Shown: positions 11,531 to 23,888, counted from the first letter of the stretch. The stretch: 64,000 nucleotides of DNA from Macrocystis pyrifera (GCA_031763025.1 JASSKH010000038.1:2769001-2833000); one strand, 5' to 3'. The notes: a model not told the origin generated them from the letters alone. Made by a program: numbers and translations.

Positions 11531-11814
11531 ATGTTCTCACGCTACAGCAGTATGATAATTACTAGTGCTGTAGTACGTACTTCGTTTGATGATCTCACAC
11601 TCCTGAAATCCTGCCCGTGGTCACAAAACAGGCTGTAAAAACTAAAATTCATCTCGACTGGACAAAACAAACACGTACGAAAAAGTGCCGTGTCGGTAGG
11701 TGAGAGAAACGGTATTAACGGGCTATCCGATATGGTGTATACCATCCCGTATCAATTGCAAATGAATGACACCATGAACGTGCCCATGCAATTATAATTA
11801 CACCCTAGAGCTGA

Positions 11815-13910
11815 AAACAAAAGGACAAAGAAAGAAAAACTACATAGCTGGTACATATTTGCGGTGTGTCTGAACACAAGAGTGCTGAAATGCCGAATCA
11901 TACACTACTTACTCAATACAATGCTTACGATGGCTCACCAACAAGAACCGCAGGCTGGGTGGTACAGGTTAATCTGTGCATGAACTAGGGCAGAGTGTGA
12001 GCGTGGTATATTCACCCAGCATAGAGAGCATAGAGCGGGCTAGTACTTTGGAAAATAATGTCAACCTTGATGTGAAAACAGGTGCTTCTTACATCGTGCC
12101 GAAAGGACCCCGGAGCGTTGGCTCCTATCGTAAGTGCATTGCCTGTAGGAACTGCAACTGCTCTCCCAGAACTGATACATGCATCCTAAACGGTGGATTC
12201 GAGATACACTATGCCAACCAAACTGAGCAGAGAAAACCTGGCCTTTTCCGATAGAAAAAAGCCCTCCCCAGGACGCATACTTATACGCCGCCATACTTAC
12301 TAAAGCGGAAAACAGAAAGTCGACCGACTTTGACGCTGCTTCAAGTATCTGACACGGTTCCCATTGTCGACTTGGTTTCTTAGCCCTTTGAGTACTGCAC
12401 TGCTGTACATGTACCAGTTTGACCCTAATTCCAATTGTTTTGTCCGCGCAATGGAAGGGCAGTTCTAAAGGCCACATGTGCCCAGTGCCCAAACTAGAGG
12501 TTCCTTGAATGTCCAAAACAATACGCCACCGGCGCGTGAGTTTGCGAACGCCAGCGTGTAGGTGTTGAGCGTACACGCATCCCTGTTTTATTTGTCCGTA
12601 TCCGAGTAGCGGGTGGTCCGCCTGATCAGACAGGAATGCTTGAAGAGACACGAAATTGCATGGCACCGAATGCCGAGAAACATGTTGGGATCATACTGCT
12701 GCTCTCCAGGTGACTATTTCTGATCGCAGCGATGGCACAATAACAGCAACAGTCGAATAAGAGGCAAATCGACACAGAACCCCTGCTAGGAGAGGGGAAT
12801 AGCTGGATACGGCCAAGCATCTAATACGACCGACCAGGCCTTAACCAAATATCAGTGGGATACAGACCATCAGTGTTTTGCTATACGTTTTCGTGATAAC
12901 ACAGATTCAGTTAATATACAGTTACTGGACGTCAGGCGCACAGGAAGTACATGAGAAGGCGTATACCAGGTATCATAACGTTTGAATACCCACATGTAGG
13001 AAGGAACGAGTGCATGCGCAAGTCGCTACACCACGCACAGGTACACATTTGTGAGACGCTAAACCGAGATGGAACGTGACGATCTTTGGTATGATCTGCG
13101 CAACCTAATAGGATACTAGTTGTCGCTCCAAGCATAGTGACCGAGTGTTGAAGGAACGAATCGACAGGTGTGATTAAAATGCCAGTAGGCGGTAGGCAGT
13201 TTCCGTTCTGGGGGGGTGTTTGTCTCCACCTTGCTGCAACTACTTGCACAAAAACCATTCTACGAGGGGTATGATTTGAAAGTGGTTGTGGACGAATGCC
13301 GTTTTAGAGCGCATTGTTGATTGTAGCAAAAAAAAAGTCGCACGATTGGACAGTGTCCGTGCTGGGGGGGTGGCGTAAACGTCAGTACCTTCAAACGACT
13401 TACTTACTCGGAATCATATATAAACCTTGGCTCGTGCCAGTAAGTCGAAGTGGTGTAAACGTCAGTACCTTGAAACGGCATAATCACTCGGAATCGAATA
13501 CTAACTTCGGCTAGTGCTAGCAAGAAGAAGCACGAGAAGTATGTTAACATCAGAACCTTCAAATGACTTAATCGGATCACGTAATAACTGATGAACTTCC
13601 TACAGCCCGTGATTAACCTATACATAAAACGACCTCCACATTCGCAAGGAATACCTGCTCTCAATGTAGAGAAGTTTGAGGTCATCACCAAAAGAAAGGC
13701 CTATAGAATATAAAACGCGTAGTACGCGCGACCGAAGTATCACTCACAGCTTGCAAAGGACTAGCGTGGAAGCTGGCAAAGTTGAGTTTCGACGAAATCC
13801 TCGATCTCTCACAGCTGTTGCTTTTATTCTGTCCATAAATCAAAACGTGCTACCCATACCAAGAGACTAGAGACATCTGGACAAACTTCAGAGTGGCAGA
13901 TGGATTTTAA
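11815..13910 (+). repeat. 2.1 kb dispersed repeat, direct partner of 17690-20385
   Basis: It aligns with the second copy through the blocks at 12460-12780, 13000-13220, 13260-13500, 13590-13690 and 13860-13900. It contains a 201-codon minus-strand open frame (12666-12061) that is not open in the partner. It also contains an internal tandem repeat of 82 bp (anchors GTAAACGTCAGTACCTT at 13374 and 13456). Confidence 0.75.
12061..12666 (-). CDS. Hypothetical 201-codon frame inside a repeat
   Basis: The protein has no domain I recognise and is moderately rich in Ser, Arg and Gln. The duplicate of this DNA at 17780-18010 is riddled with stops and frame shifts in the corresponding frame, which argues either that this copy is the better-preserved remnant of a mobile-element gene or that the frame is open by chance. 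No conserved catalytic pattern is visible. I would not treat it as a functional gene without transcript evidence. Confidence 0.15.
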   Translation of the reverse strand: MPCNFVSLQAFLSDQADHPLLGYGQIKQGCVYAQHLHAGVRKLTRRWRIVLDIQGTSSLGTGHMWPLELPFHCADKTIGIRVKLVHVQQCSTQRAKKPSRQWEPCQILEAASKSVDFLFSALVSMAAYKYASWGGLFSIGKGQVFSAQFGWHSVSRIHRLGCMYQFWESSCSSYRQCTYDRSQRSGVLSARCKKHLFSHQG

Positions 13911-14777
13911 ATTATTATGCAGAAAACGTTTGTTTTGAAGAAGGTACAGTGAAAAACGTCTGGCGAAGGTAAGTGAATGGTGGCAGCATCGCCACAGTCC
14001 ACTGCGCACGTTGAAACGTGGCAAAGGTACGTGAAGTGTTGCCACATCGACACGGTCAAGTACGTTAATATAAAAAGATATTGGAATACGCATCGGTGAA
14101 CGATTATAACAGGCTTGACTGTAAGGCGCGCAGATATATAGAGAGGAGCAACGTGGACAGTCACCACAGTGCCTCGGTAGTGTGGCCACGTATAGCCATA
14201 CGACGAAGGACTGGCAGAATTTTCTCAAGTCTCAGTTGAAGGTGAGGTGGTGTGGTCGGACGATGGTAGCTTTCAGTGCAATCTATGTCTGACCAAAAGG
14301 CTAGACGTTTAAGTTATTATCAAAGTGCAGGCAGGCCTTCGAGAGGAACCCCCACCTCGGATGCAGGTGAGACAGGAAGAAAACATATTTTTCGCAGATG
14401 AGTGTCGTACTGGTACATGTTAGCTTCATGTCTGATGTTTATTGTGTGTCCAGGGTCCACATCGTATATCCCAGTTGTTTTTACGCCATATTTAGTTACG
14501 GTTACTGTTTATGTTCCGTTTGGGTACGGACTGACTGCAAAGTTAAAGTTCAGGGGTTCGAGCCCTGCTACTACTGGGAGTAGTGTGTGTTTACGACTTG
14601 TCCCACTTTCGAAAAAATAGTTGACCGTCCACACATCAAGTCGTGTTCACTGTTCTTTGTTTTTCAAATTTAGTAAAAATCCCAAAAATCCCAGAACATT
14701 TTATTCGTAAATTTGTAAATCTGTAAAATCATAAAAGTGAACAGGGTTCCGAGAGAAATTTCAGGCGATTGAGGTTA

Positions 14778-15302
14778 TGATACAGCAGAGTACAGCTCTC
14801 GGACCCTAAAAAGGACCTGCGCTCGTTAGATCTCCGAGGCCGGCTCACCTGTAATGATCAGGTCACGCAGAACGTGGATCGATGCAAATGCGGTAGATGC
14901 AAGCAGCCAGCGTGAAAAATCAACGAAGCACTACAGACACGATGACGGGCACGACGGGCACGGCAGGGCCCAAGGGGCTAGGGGTCAACAGGGCAGGTAT
15001 CACAGATCACTTGGCTTTGACCTTTTTCACTTGGTGGTATTTAGTACACACCGGGTGGTCCCGGAACCTCATTACTGGCTCTATACCCGAGACCGAAGGA
15101 GTTGCCACACCGGGAATCCTCCCTGCCCCTATAAGATCCACCCAGAGGATGTTTACTAAAGCTTGCCCTCTGCCTATCGAATAGACCCGACGCGCGACCC
15201 CTGGTCAAGACACTTGTCTCGCGGGTAGTATTCTTCCCATAGCGCTGGTCACGATAATCGCAGCACTATGAACCTGCGTCCCTGGCACCACTCGCTGTAA
15301 CA
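14778..15302 (+). mobile_element. LTR-like repeat, copy in the second composite
   Basis: It starts TGATACAGCAGAG and ends CGCTGTAACA. It is the best match to 736-1286 in the same orientation and to 6556-7100 inverted. It is followed by a C-run, as at 1287. Confidence 0.7.
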
Positions 15303-15479
15303 CCCCCCCTGCCCGACATCCTCGGCACAAAGCCGGCACCCCGGTACTAGCCCGGCGACAGCGTGTGCGCTTTCTCTCTCGAACACCCCCCAGCCCGGCG
15401 CATATGAGCGACAGTGCCCAGCGGCCATTACGATCATGGATCATTGCAGCGCGTGCGTCTTCCACCTCCGCTCCTCGCC

Positions 15480-15800
15480 GTCGGCTCGATGTTGCAGCTC
15501 CTCTCTTTTCCTTAGTGTTTCCCTCAGACGGTGGTAAGAAAAGCGGCAGTCCTGACCTTCGTCCAGACGTTCTTCGTCATTCCTGTTCCACCCATCGCCG
15601 TCGGCGTGATGTTGCAGGGGCCCTTCTTTCCCCTTCTTTCCGCTGTGTTGGCCTTGAACGGTGGTAAGAAGAGCGGTGGTCCTGACCTTCGTCCAGACGT
15701 TCAGTATTCCCCTTCCATCCATCGCCGTCGGCGCGATGTTGTAGCGCCTCTTCTTCCCGCGGTGCTGACCTTGGACGGTGTTAAGAAGAGCGGCGGACCT
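15480..15800 (+). repeat. Tandem repeat, about 125 bp, three units
   Basis: The units share CATCGCCGTCGG(C/T), GATGTTG(C/T)AG and GGTGGTAAGAAGAGCGG(C/T)GG. Parts are open in the plus frames 15365-15667 and 15531-15959, giving GGKKSGGPDLRPDV-like peptides that mirror the block at 1936-2282. Confidence 0.7.
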
Positions 15801-16139
15801 GGCCCTTGTGCATTGTTCACTACTTGCCACTGCCAGCGCCACATCTGTCTAACACGCTCAGAGCATGTAAGTCGTAAACACACTCTACTACCAGTAGTAG
15901 TAGGGCTCGAACCCCTGAACTTTAACTTTGCAGTCAGTCCGTACCCAAACGGAACATAAACAGTAACCGTAACTAAATATGGCGTAAAAACAACTGGGAT
16001 ATACGATGTGGACCCTGGACACATAATAAACATCAGACATGAAGCTAACATGTATCAGTACGACACGTAGGAAACCCTGTTCCGTCAGATGAACCCCTGA
16101 TTTATTTGATCTGACCGATCTACGGTGTTCGACGTTATT

Positions 16140-16985
16140 GTGCTTATTCACGGGTTCCCACCGGAATTTCCCGTGGGAACCCGTCGGAACCCATGGAAAT
16201 ACCAATTCCATAGGGGCCCGTGGTGTATCTGACGGGAATCCATGAGATGTCCGACAGGAATCTACAGTGTCTCTCGGTATATTGTGGGCATTTCCAATTG
16301 TTCGGTAGGATCCCACGGGGACACTACAGTGGGGCTCCGCGGGGTCCCTGATTGCTTCCCGCGGAGTTTCCCGTCAGGATACTACAGTTGAGGGTAACCC
16401 TAACCCTAAGGCAATGATCCAATCAACCGTTGGTTAGAAATAACTCCTTTGTCTGGCACACAGTATGTGCCAACCATTCTCTTGAATATGTGCCAAGCCC
16501 TACTGGTGGTCACAGTAGCAGTCCAGAGGAACCCACTACAATCATATATATATTTCGTGTGAACGACTGAAAGCCATACGAACCCGCGGTTAAAAAGGGA
16601 ATTTCCAAGGGGATTCGCGGTGACCCACGGTAAACGCGGGGTCCAACCTGGAATTCCGCCAAGAGTCCGCAGTCGAAAAAGTGCTTTCCACGGGAACCCA
16701 TGGAAAGCCACGAGGGCCCACAGTAAAACCAAGGACGAGATCCCGGAAATCACATGAGGACCGCAGAAAACCAATGAGGGGTGCCCTTGGTAAATCATGC
16801 AGTTTCCAGAAGAACCCGCCGTTCGAGAGGAAATTCCCACGGGAACCGCCGATGATCGAGATATCTCCCACGGGAAACCGGGTTAAAGAGAGGGTTCCCA
16901 GAACCCGCGGTGACCCGTGAGCACCTGCGGGAAAAAAAACAAATTCCCACTGGAACCCGCGGGGACCCACGGACCTTGAATCATA
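16140..16985. repeat. Cluster of short palindromic motifs built on TTCCCGTGGGAACC
   Basis: Many variants of CCCACGGGAACCC and its complement occur at irregular spacing of a few tens of bases, so both strands show Gly/Trp/Phe/Pro-rich open frames by composition. Two CCCTAA units lie at 16396-16407. No gene is supported. Confidence 0.6.
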
Positions 16986-17159
16986 TTCCGGAAGCGCCAC
17001 AGCTTTTAATTCCGCGCAGCATGTTGCGGCGAAGGTGGAGTGGCTTTCTCGACAGGTTCGAAATGCATGGATGTTGTTCAAGTATCATGGATATATATCC
17101 TAGTATTGGTGTGAATGGTGTGTGTGGAACAAGCGCTACACATCGTTAGATGGAAAAAA

Positions 17160-17320
17160 GCTAAGAATAAATAGTAAGACTAAGAATAACAACAGTAATA
17201 ATAAGGATAATAACCAATCCCAATTAAAATAAGAACAACAAAAAATAACACTAATGATGATAACAATAACAACAACAGCAGCAGTAATAACAACGACATC
17301 AACAACAAAAAATAGTGTTT
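17160..17320 (+). repeat. AAC/AAT-rich simple sequence
   Basis: Purine-rich, imperfect AAT, AAC and AGC triplets between two repeat copies; no coding meaning. Confidence 0.6.
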
Positions 17321-17479
17321 ACCAAGGATTTCCGTCGGAACGATAGTCATGACTAAAAACCTTTCGGCATGCGCATATTTATGGACGAAAAAAAACGCTG
17401 CATATTGGATTGTTATGCCGGAACAAAGAACACTTGCGGCAGCGGGATCACTTCACGTGCAAGACGAGCAGAAGTCGTG

Positions 17480-17690
17480 CTGCCCTGGTGTGGGAGCGCC
17501 TTCGGTCTTGGATACAGAGCCAGTAACGAGGTTCCTGGAACACCCAGTTCAGTGAATGATACAGCGAGTGGCGTTGTGCATAGCGTTGCGACTGTTGTGA
17601 TCAACGCTATGAAGAGGATAATACGGCTTCGGACAACTGCTTTGATCAGTACCACGCGTCGAGTCTATTTGTCTTTGCAGAGGGTAAGCC
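17480..17690 (-). mobile_element. Two abutting fragments of the LTR-like repeat
   Basis: The first (17493-17555) matches the part of 6556-7100 around 6745-6800. The second (17556-17690) matches its beginning, around 6556-6690. The order is therefore permuted relative to the intact copy. Confidence 0.55.
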
Positions 17691-18603
17691 GCGTACACTC
17701 GAAAACACTAAAGAAAAATACAGAAGAAAAACACTACATATAAGCGGAGTGTGTGAACATAATGCACTGAAGTGCTCAAACGATATTACGGGTAAGTCAA
17801 CCGATTTTGACGTTAGTTGACGCGGTTGCCAAACGTACTCAATGCACAAACTAGAGGTTCTCCGAACGGCAAAAAAACAAAACGCTAAAGGCGCGTGAAT
17901 TGGCAACCGCGAGCGTAGGTGTTGAACGTACCACACATCCTTGTTTGCATGGCCCTTGCCCGAGTATCAGATGATCTGCCTGGTCAGAGAGGAAGGCTTG
18001 AAGAAACACTAAGTTGCATTGCACCGAATGCCGAGTAACATGTTGTGGTCATAACCCAGATGACTATATATTTGATCGCAACAATGGCATAATAACAGCG
18101 ACAGTCGAAAGAGAGGCAAGTTGACATAGAACACCTTTTGTATATCACGATGCGTCCGGCAAAACTAATATCATGACTTACCAGTCTCCTTAACCCAATA
18201 TCAGTGGGGTGCCACCAGTGTTTCGCAATATGTTTTCGTGATATACCTAAACTTTGGGACTGATCTTACAGATTCGTTTAATATACAGATACTCGACGTC
18301 AGTCGCACAGGAGGTACATAACAAAGTGTATACCAGGTAGCGCGTGCATATTCAGATGTACGAAGGAACGAGTGCATGCACAATTAGTTAGCTACACCGC
18401 GTGCAGGTGGATATTTGTAAAACCCGAGACGGAGATGGAACGTGACGAGCTTTGGTACAGTCTGCGCAACCTGACAGGACACCTTGCTATTTGTCGCTTC
18501 AACTGTAGTAGTGGTCAACGGTTGAAGAAAGAAATCGAGAGGTGTGATTGATTACCAGTGAACAGTTTCCGTTCTGGGGAGGGGTGTTTGTCACCACGTT
18601 TTT

Positions 18604-18611
18604 ACTACTAT

Positions 18612-18671
<60 letters not shown>

Positions 18672-18718
18672 CACTACTACTACTACCACTACTACTACCA
18701 CTACTACTACCACTACTA

Positions 18719-18766
<48 letters not shown>

Positions 18767-18894
18767 TTACGGGGGTCCATAGTTAACAGGACCAAATTTT
18801 GTTAGTAAAAATAGGTAAATATATAGGTTTTTATGTTTACCTATGGACCCCCGTAATACTACTACTACTAGTCCTACTACTACTACTACTACTA

Positions 18895-18932
<38 letters not shown>

Positions 18933-18940
18933 TTATTACT
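18604..18940 (+). repeat. (TAC)n microsatellite split by a MITE
   Basis: CTA/TAC triplets run from about 18604 to 18764 with some ACC variants, stop at a MITE, and resume at 18859-18940. Long poly-Leu, poly-Tyr and poly-Ser frames here are artefacts of the repeat. Confidence 0.9.
18765..18858. mobile_element. Palindromic MITE, copy 2
   Basis: It begins TATTACGGGGGTCCATAG and ends CTATGGACCCCCGTAATA, a near-perfect terminal inverted repeat. It is inserted in the microsatellite, with TA at each edge, consistent with a TA target. Confidence 0.88.
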
Positions 18941-20384
18941 ACCACCATCAAAACCAGTATGCGAGGGGTACGATTCGAAAACGGTTGAGGATGAACGACG
19001 TTTTAGGACTCATGGTTGATTTTAGCACGAAAGAGCCGCACCAGTGGACAGTATTCAGATGGGGAGATAACGTGAACGTCAATACCTTGACTCACTCAAT
19101 CCGAATCAGATACTAACCTTGGGTAGTGCAAGTAAGTTGAAGCACCGAAATATATTCTACACCTACGGTCCAGGCAGAACAATTTTATAAAGGGGGTACC
19201 GGTTTTTCATCATTTTCGAAAAGTGACACGTGAAGAAAAGTCATCCAGAATCGCGCGGCCAAGAAGAGTCTAAAACCAGTTTTGAAAACTAATCCATGAA
19301 CAACGGCCATTTCTCGAAATTTGTGCGAAAATTTACTCCGATTATCCCGAAATGTTGGAAAAAATAAAATTAAATGATCCGAATCAAAATAAATTTGAGA
19401 GAATGGCTGATTCGTCGAAAATACACATGTATACAGGAGTCGTAAAAAAATATTGTAGTATATAATATATCCACAAGGATACGTCTGTCCATAAACGATA
19501 TTGTATACAACATAAAAGATTCATGAAAAGGCTTTTGTCGGCCCACATAATTTTTGTCGGAAAACCGAACAAAATGGTCCTGGGTCCTGGTCTAATATAT
19601 AGGGATCCGAGGAGTTTTTCGACATCCATCATGCCAGTTTTGCGCTAAAATCCCCACAGCTGGAGCCGGGGAAAAGTTGGTTTTTCGCCTATATCTCGGC
19701 TTAAAAAAGATAAAACAAAATTTGCATCTACAGGAGTTTGACCCTGGACGAACTACATTCAAAACATGTTTAAAACAAAATTATAAATGTGTAGACCTCC
19801 GAAATTTAAACCATTCTTTGTCGGAAAAAAAAACTACTCCGCCGCAACGACGAAAACAAAATCGGACACAATGGTTAGATCTGTCTGAAACAGAGATGTC
19901 CGGATATATATATATATATATATATATGATGTCCTCTGAAAATATGTGACGACATCAAAACAATTCAATATGTGAACGTCGAATTTCTGAAAAAAATGTT
20001 TTGCCTGGACTACAGAAGGAGGCCAAAGTAGAAAGAGCACTCATCATGAACTTGTTACAGCTCGAGGTAAATCCATACAGATTAAATCCACTTGCACATA
20101 TTCGCTAGTGCCAGTAAGTTCAAGCACCCGAAGAATAGGAAACAGAACTTTATACTATACAGTAGGAGACAAAAGCTAAAAGAGGATTCATCATGAACTT
20201 CTTACAGCCCGTGGTACACCCATATTCAAAACCACCACATTCGCAAGGAGTGTCCACCCCCGATGCAGGGAAGTTTGAGATCATAGTCAAAAGGAAAACA
20301 TTCAAAGTATCAAAATGTGATCTCCGCACAAAAAGAGGCTAGAGATATCTCGACAATCTTCAGAGAGGCAGATGGATGCTATCT

Positions 20385-21080
20385 ACGAAATATATAGCCC
20401 TGATGCCCACTAAACATATTGAATCGAAGTTGAGCTTTGATACACACTTTGTTTTTCGCGGAATCAGAAACCATTTGTCGCGTGGCCGTTTCATTTGTCC
20501 TACTGCATGTTTGTACCGTGCAGCGCTAAGATCGACCCTTCTAAGCACTCCTCTTCGCCAGGACATGCACAGCAAGGCCGATCATACTCATTGGTCCCAA
20601 CACATAGAGGCGAATTCAGCGACGACGACCGCGGACATAACTATCTAACCTAAAGACGACGGCAAAGCATACACCAGTCGAACGGTAAGACGAAATACCA
20701 CCCTGCATCGTCATTGGCCTTCGCCTTGAAAAGCCTCCGTCCAGCTGTTATTGTTACGACCTCTGAAACCTTCAACTCAGCTCAACGGCGTTGTTATCTT
20801 CTCGCACATACGTTTCTACCTCTGACAGCACATACGGCAGCTGCAAACGCTTGCACGAATGCATAGCTACGTAAAAAAACTTGGATATCTACAGATTAGT
20901 ACAAAGGGACAACGACGCCACATATCGCTGTGCCTACACCCGCCCAGACGACAAACATCAGTCTACATCAATGAATGACCTCTTAGTGATTGTTGCTACA
21001 AAGCTTATGCCTGCTTTCAGCACACACACCTCTTTTTCCTTGCAGGATAGGCTTAACAACAGTCTCTTTTTTAGGCAGCA
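20385..21080 (+). repeat. 0.7 kb dispersed repeat, direct partner of 32880-33745
   Basis: Shared blocks include GCCCTGATGCCCACT (20398), TTCTAAGCACTCCTCTTCGCCAG (20538), GACGACGGCAAAGCATACACCAGTCG (20656) and GACAAACATCAGTCTAC (20949). Short frames exist in both copies, but none is conserved end to end. Confidence 0.75.
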
Positions 21081-21893
21081 GCGGCAGAACAGTAATGCTC
21101 AATCGGGATGTCCGTGCGCTGAGGCAGGTACCACTACAGGTCAAACTACGGCACATTCTATTGCGCCAGTAGGAGGCTGGGTTCGACGAAAAAGGGGGGA
21201 GACAGAGCGTCGACGAGCGAGGAAGAGACGGATTGAACTCACCCTGCGCGAGAATTTGTTTTTAGATCAGAACCGCAAGTGCGAGGAGCATTTTTGTTTT
21301 CGGGACGGGGGATAAGGGGAACCAACTCGAAGGGAGTGGCAACTAAAGCACGTGAAAACGAGCGGGCGGATCGGACTAAGGCGATGAGGTGGCGATGAAG
21401 GACGGCAGGAGGGCGGCACATAGAGACCCATGACCGGCGCGCACACCTTCACGAGAAAAGTAGTCATCGTTTTTTTCCCTGGTTTGTTTCTCACGAGGCA
21501 GTAGTATGTACTTGCTATTACGTCACTGGTCTTTGTACTGCCGAGTTGTACACCCTTCATGGGGAAGAACACCCGCAATTATCAGGGACGTGGTATCATA
21601 GCTCTGTTGCATCTTTTGTGTCAGACAGTCCTGGAATAGATAACGATCGTTGATATTCGTGTGGTGGTTTTAGGTTCAATTACCCCTTTTTCACTGCATG
21701 TCCGCAAGTCGTCACTCTGACAACACCCCAGACAGCAGGCGTGTTCCTCTCTGTGTTCACGACTACCGTTGCATTTCGTACGGCGCAGGCAGCACTGGAC
21801 AGAAACCGCCGTAGTCAGCAGCCACGAGTTGATTAGTGGTGGGAACGGGGGTAACTCTATGTTGTAGTTGAGAGGATATGCCCGCGGCCGTGT
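21081..21893. other. No recognised gene
   Basis: A plus frame (20881-21315, 144 codons) runs out of the repeat into a basic Arg-rich stretch; its start lies in repeat DNA and no domain is seen. Confidence 0.35.
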
Positions 21894-22002
21894 TATTACG
21901 GGGGTCCATAGTTAATAGGACCTATGGTATACATAAAAACCTATACATTTGCCTAGTTTTACTAACAATATTTGCTCCTGTTAACTGTGGTTCCCCGTAA
22001 TA
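21894..22002. mobile_element. Palindromic MITE, copy 3
   Basis: Ends TATTACGGGGGTCC and CCCCGTAATA with the same AT-rich centre as the other copies. Confidence 0.85.
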
Positions 22003-22789
22003 GTTCAGTTTGCACATCGATTTCATCTTGTGTGCTTGTGCGCCTTCTTCATCTTGTGTATTTTTAGAAGTACAATTTTGATTTTTTTATGGTTTTTCGG
22101 ATCTTCTTAGGGTTCTAGCACCTTTGCGTGGCCACAGACTCCTCCGTTTGAGAGTTAATGTGAGAATAACAACAACACACGTACGACACAAAACCATACC
22201 TGGTAGTTACGAAGCAACGTCTGTTGCAGTGCTCACACACGTACACGAACGCATGTTCTCGAACAAGAAACATGGGAATCTTACATATCACCAGTAACTA
22301 GAGCGTCGACGACACCACATATTTCGCAGTCCGTAAACCCACAACAGACAACGGCACAAACATTAGCCCTCGATGACTTATCATTTCCTCGATGGCTTAT
22401 TACCCCGTAAGGCGTGTTGCTCACCGCTGCAACTCCCAATCGCGCATAATATCGGTAGTTCCTACGAGTAAGTTTTTCTATCAAACAGCAGCATCGGGAT
22501 ATTATCCACACTCCCGCACGCACGTACGTCCTTCTGTCAATCAAACAACAGTGTCCACACATCCGCACTCTCAATACCACACACCAGAGTACCGGTAGTT
22601 CCTTCGAGTACATCCTTACATCAAACAGCAGTATCCAAATATCCACACCCTCACATGACAAACACACATGCACGCTATGAATAATTGCCAAGAAATTTGT
22701 GTACCTTACGAACGACTTAATACTGCTATACTCGTAAAATCCAATCGCGTTATACGTTTTGGATCGAACGCAGTCTAAATAATCATGCC
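22003..22789. other. No recognised gene
   Basis: Contains a loose repetition of CAAACA(A)CAG(C/T)(A/G)TC near 22480, 22545 and 22620. A 136-codon minus frame (22691-22281) has no recognisable domain. Confidence 0.35.
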
Positions 22790-23010
22790 GCGTATGCGAT
22801 CTATTCCTCTCATATGCGCCATGACACCTTCGCTTTGCTCCATATTAACGCCTTGTACGCAAATCATTCCGTATCCAAACGCCAGCAACGATGTCGTTGA
22901 CTACGAGAGGTTCAAGCGCGGTGACTATATCTTAAGACACATACCACCCACTTGCTGTATGTACCTGGTAACGTACTCCATCTATCCTGTCTATTTTCGA
23001 GTTTCCTTCA
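22790..23010 (+). repeat. Repeat shared with 24050-24260
   Basis: Both contain CTTTGCTCC(A/G)TATT, CAAACGCCAGCAACG, CTACGAGAG and a later CTATCCTGTCTATTTT / CTACCCTGAATATTTT block. The second copy is shorter. Confidence 0.65.
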
Positions 23011-23664
23011 TGTTGGTACACATAAAGCCCTCCTCATGCTCTTTCTGTTCCTCCGGCTACCCTTTCGCGTGCTCGACTAGGAGGCCATCGGCCAAAAAAT
23101 ACCGCGAATACGGCAACCCATGTGGAGGTTTCAACACGTACAGATTGGCTGGCGGTACGTGACAGCGGACCCAATAGGCAGCCTCTGAGCACCAATACGA
23201 ATCAACATTCGATCATTTATTACGCGTTTCATCTACACGTGGGGGCAGCTCATACTGTGGTTGTCTATGCGAGACTGATCATGGTAAACACCCATCATTC
23301 TACTACCGTTCGTGACGCTTTTCCATCACCATGTCCTCGGTGCGTATCTTATTGCTGTGCGATACACTTAAAACATGCTCCACTGAAACGTTCGTCTCGG
23401 TGGGTGAACTATCCGACATTAGACAGTAGTTCAACACATGTCTATAACCCTTCCACATCTATGAAGAAACTGAATACAAATCAAAGACGCCAATTGGCAT
23501 TCGTTGTTCGGGCACACGTGTTACTCAACACTATATTTACTACGAACTACATACACAACGTGATCGTATTAACTATATGACTGTTCAGCATTTCATATAT
23601 TTTAGATGAAGATTTAATTACACGAAATCGTATGTCCCACTCACTGAATATCAGCTAAAGACGA

Positions 23665-23840
23665 CTAAGATCAAGGTCGGGTTACTTTGTATCCCTTATT
23701 TGGCTCGCCTATTGAGCAGGTACCCAGTGGGACTCATGTGTGACGTTTTCTTAGAGATAAAAGAAGGGCAGCTTTATTCCTTTCATGCAGGATTGGGAGA
23801 AAGCTCGTGCCTCGCTAGGAAAACCCCTGGTGTAGCAGCA
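23665..23840 (+). repeat. Repeat shared with 45285-45425
   Basis: Both run from AAGATCAAGGTTGCGGGT-like sequence through AGAAGGGCAGCTTTATTCCTTTC to AAAGCTCGTGC and GGAAAACCCCTG. Confidence 0.6.
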
Positions 23841-23888
23841 GTAGGAACAGGAGCATCAGCTGCAGCATAGGACGGCCTGGGGTTGTGG

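Larger units (their letters stand above)
14398..16066. mobile_element. Second composite: 200 bp inverted arms around an LTR-like copy and minisatellite
   Basis: Arms 14398-14600 and 15868-16066 are inverted copies (shared CATGTTAGCTTCATGTCTGATG, GGGTACGGACTGACTGCAAAG, GGGGTTCGAGCCCTGCTACT). Between them lie the LTR-like copy 14778-15302 and three roughly 125 bp units (15480-15800) like those at 1936-2282. The arm contains a B-box-like GGTTCGAGCCC. Confidence 0.7.
17690..20385 (+). repeat. 2.7 kb dispersed repeat with insertions, direct partner of 11815-13910
   Basis: It is the same sequence as the first copy but longer, because it contains a TAC microsatellite split by a MITE (18604-18940) and an extra block of about 980 bp (about 19130-20105). 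The short segment AGTAAGTTGAAGCACCGAA (19130) is repeated as AGTAAGTTCAAGCACCCGAA (20113) on either side of that block. Confidence 0.75.

Noticed and set aside
18499-19116. Long poly-Ser, poly-Leu and poly-Tyr open frames
   Set aside because: They are the three readings of a TAC triplet repeat and carry no other coding signal.
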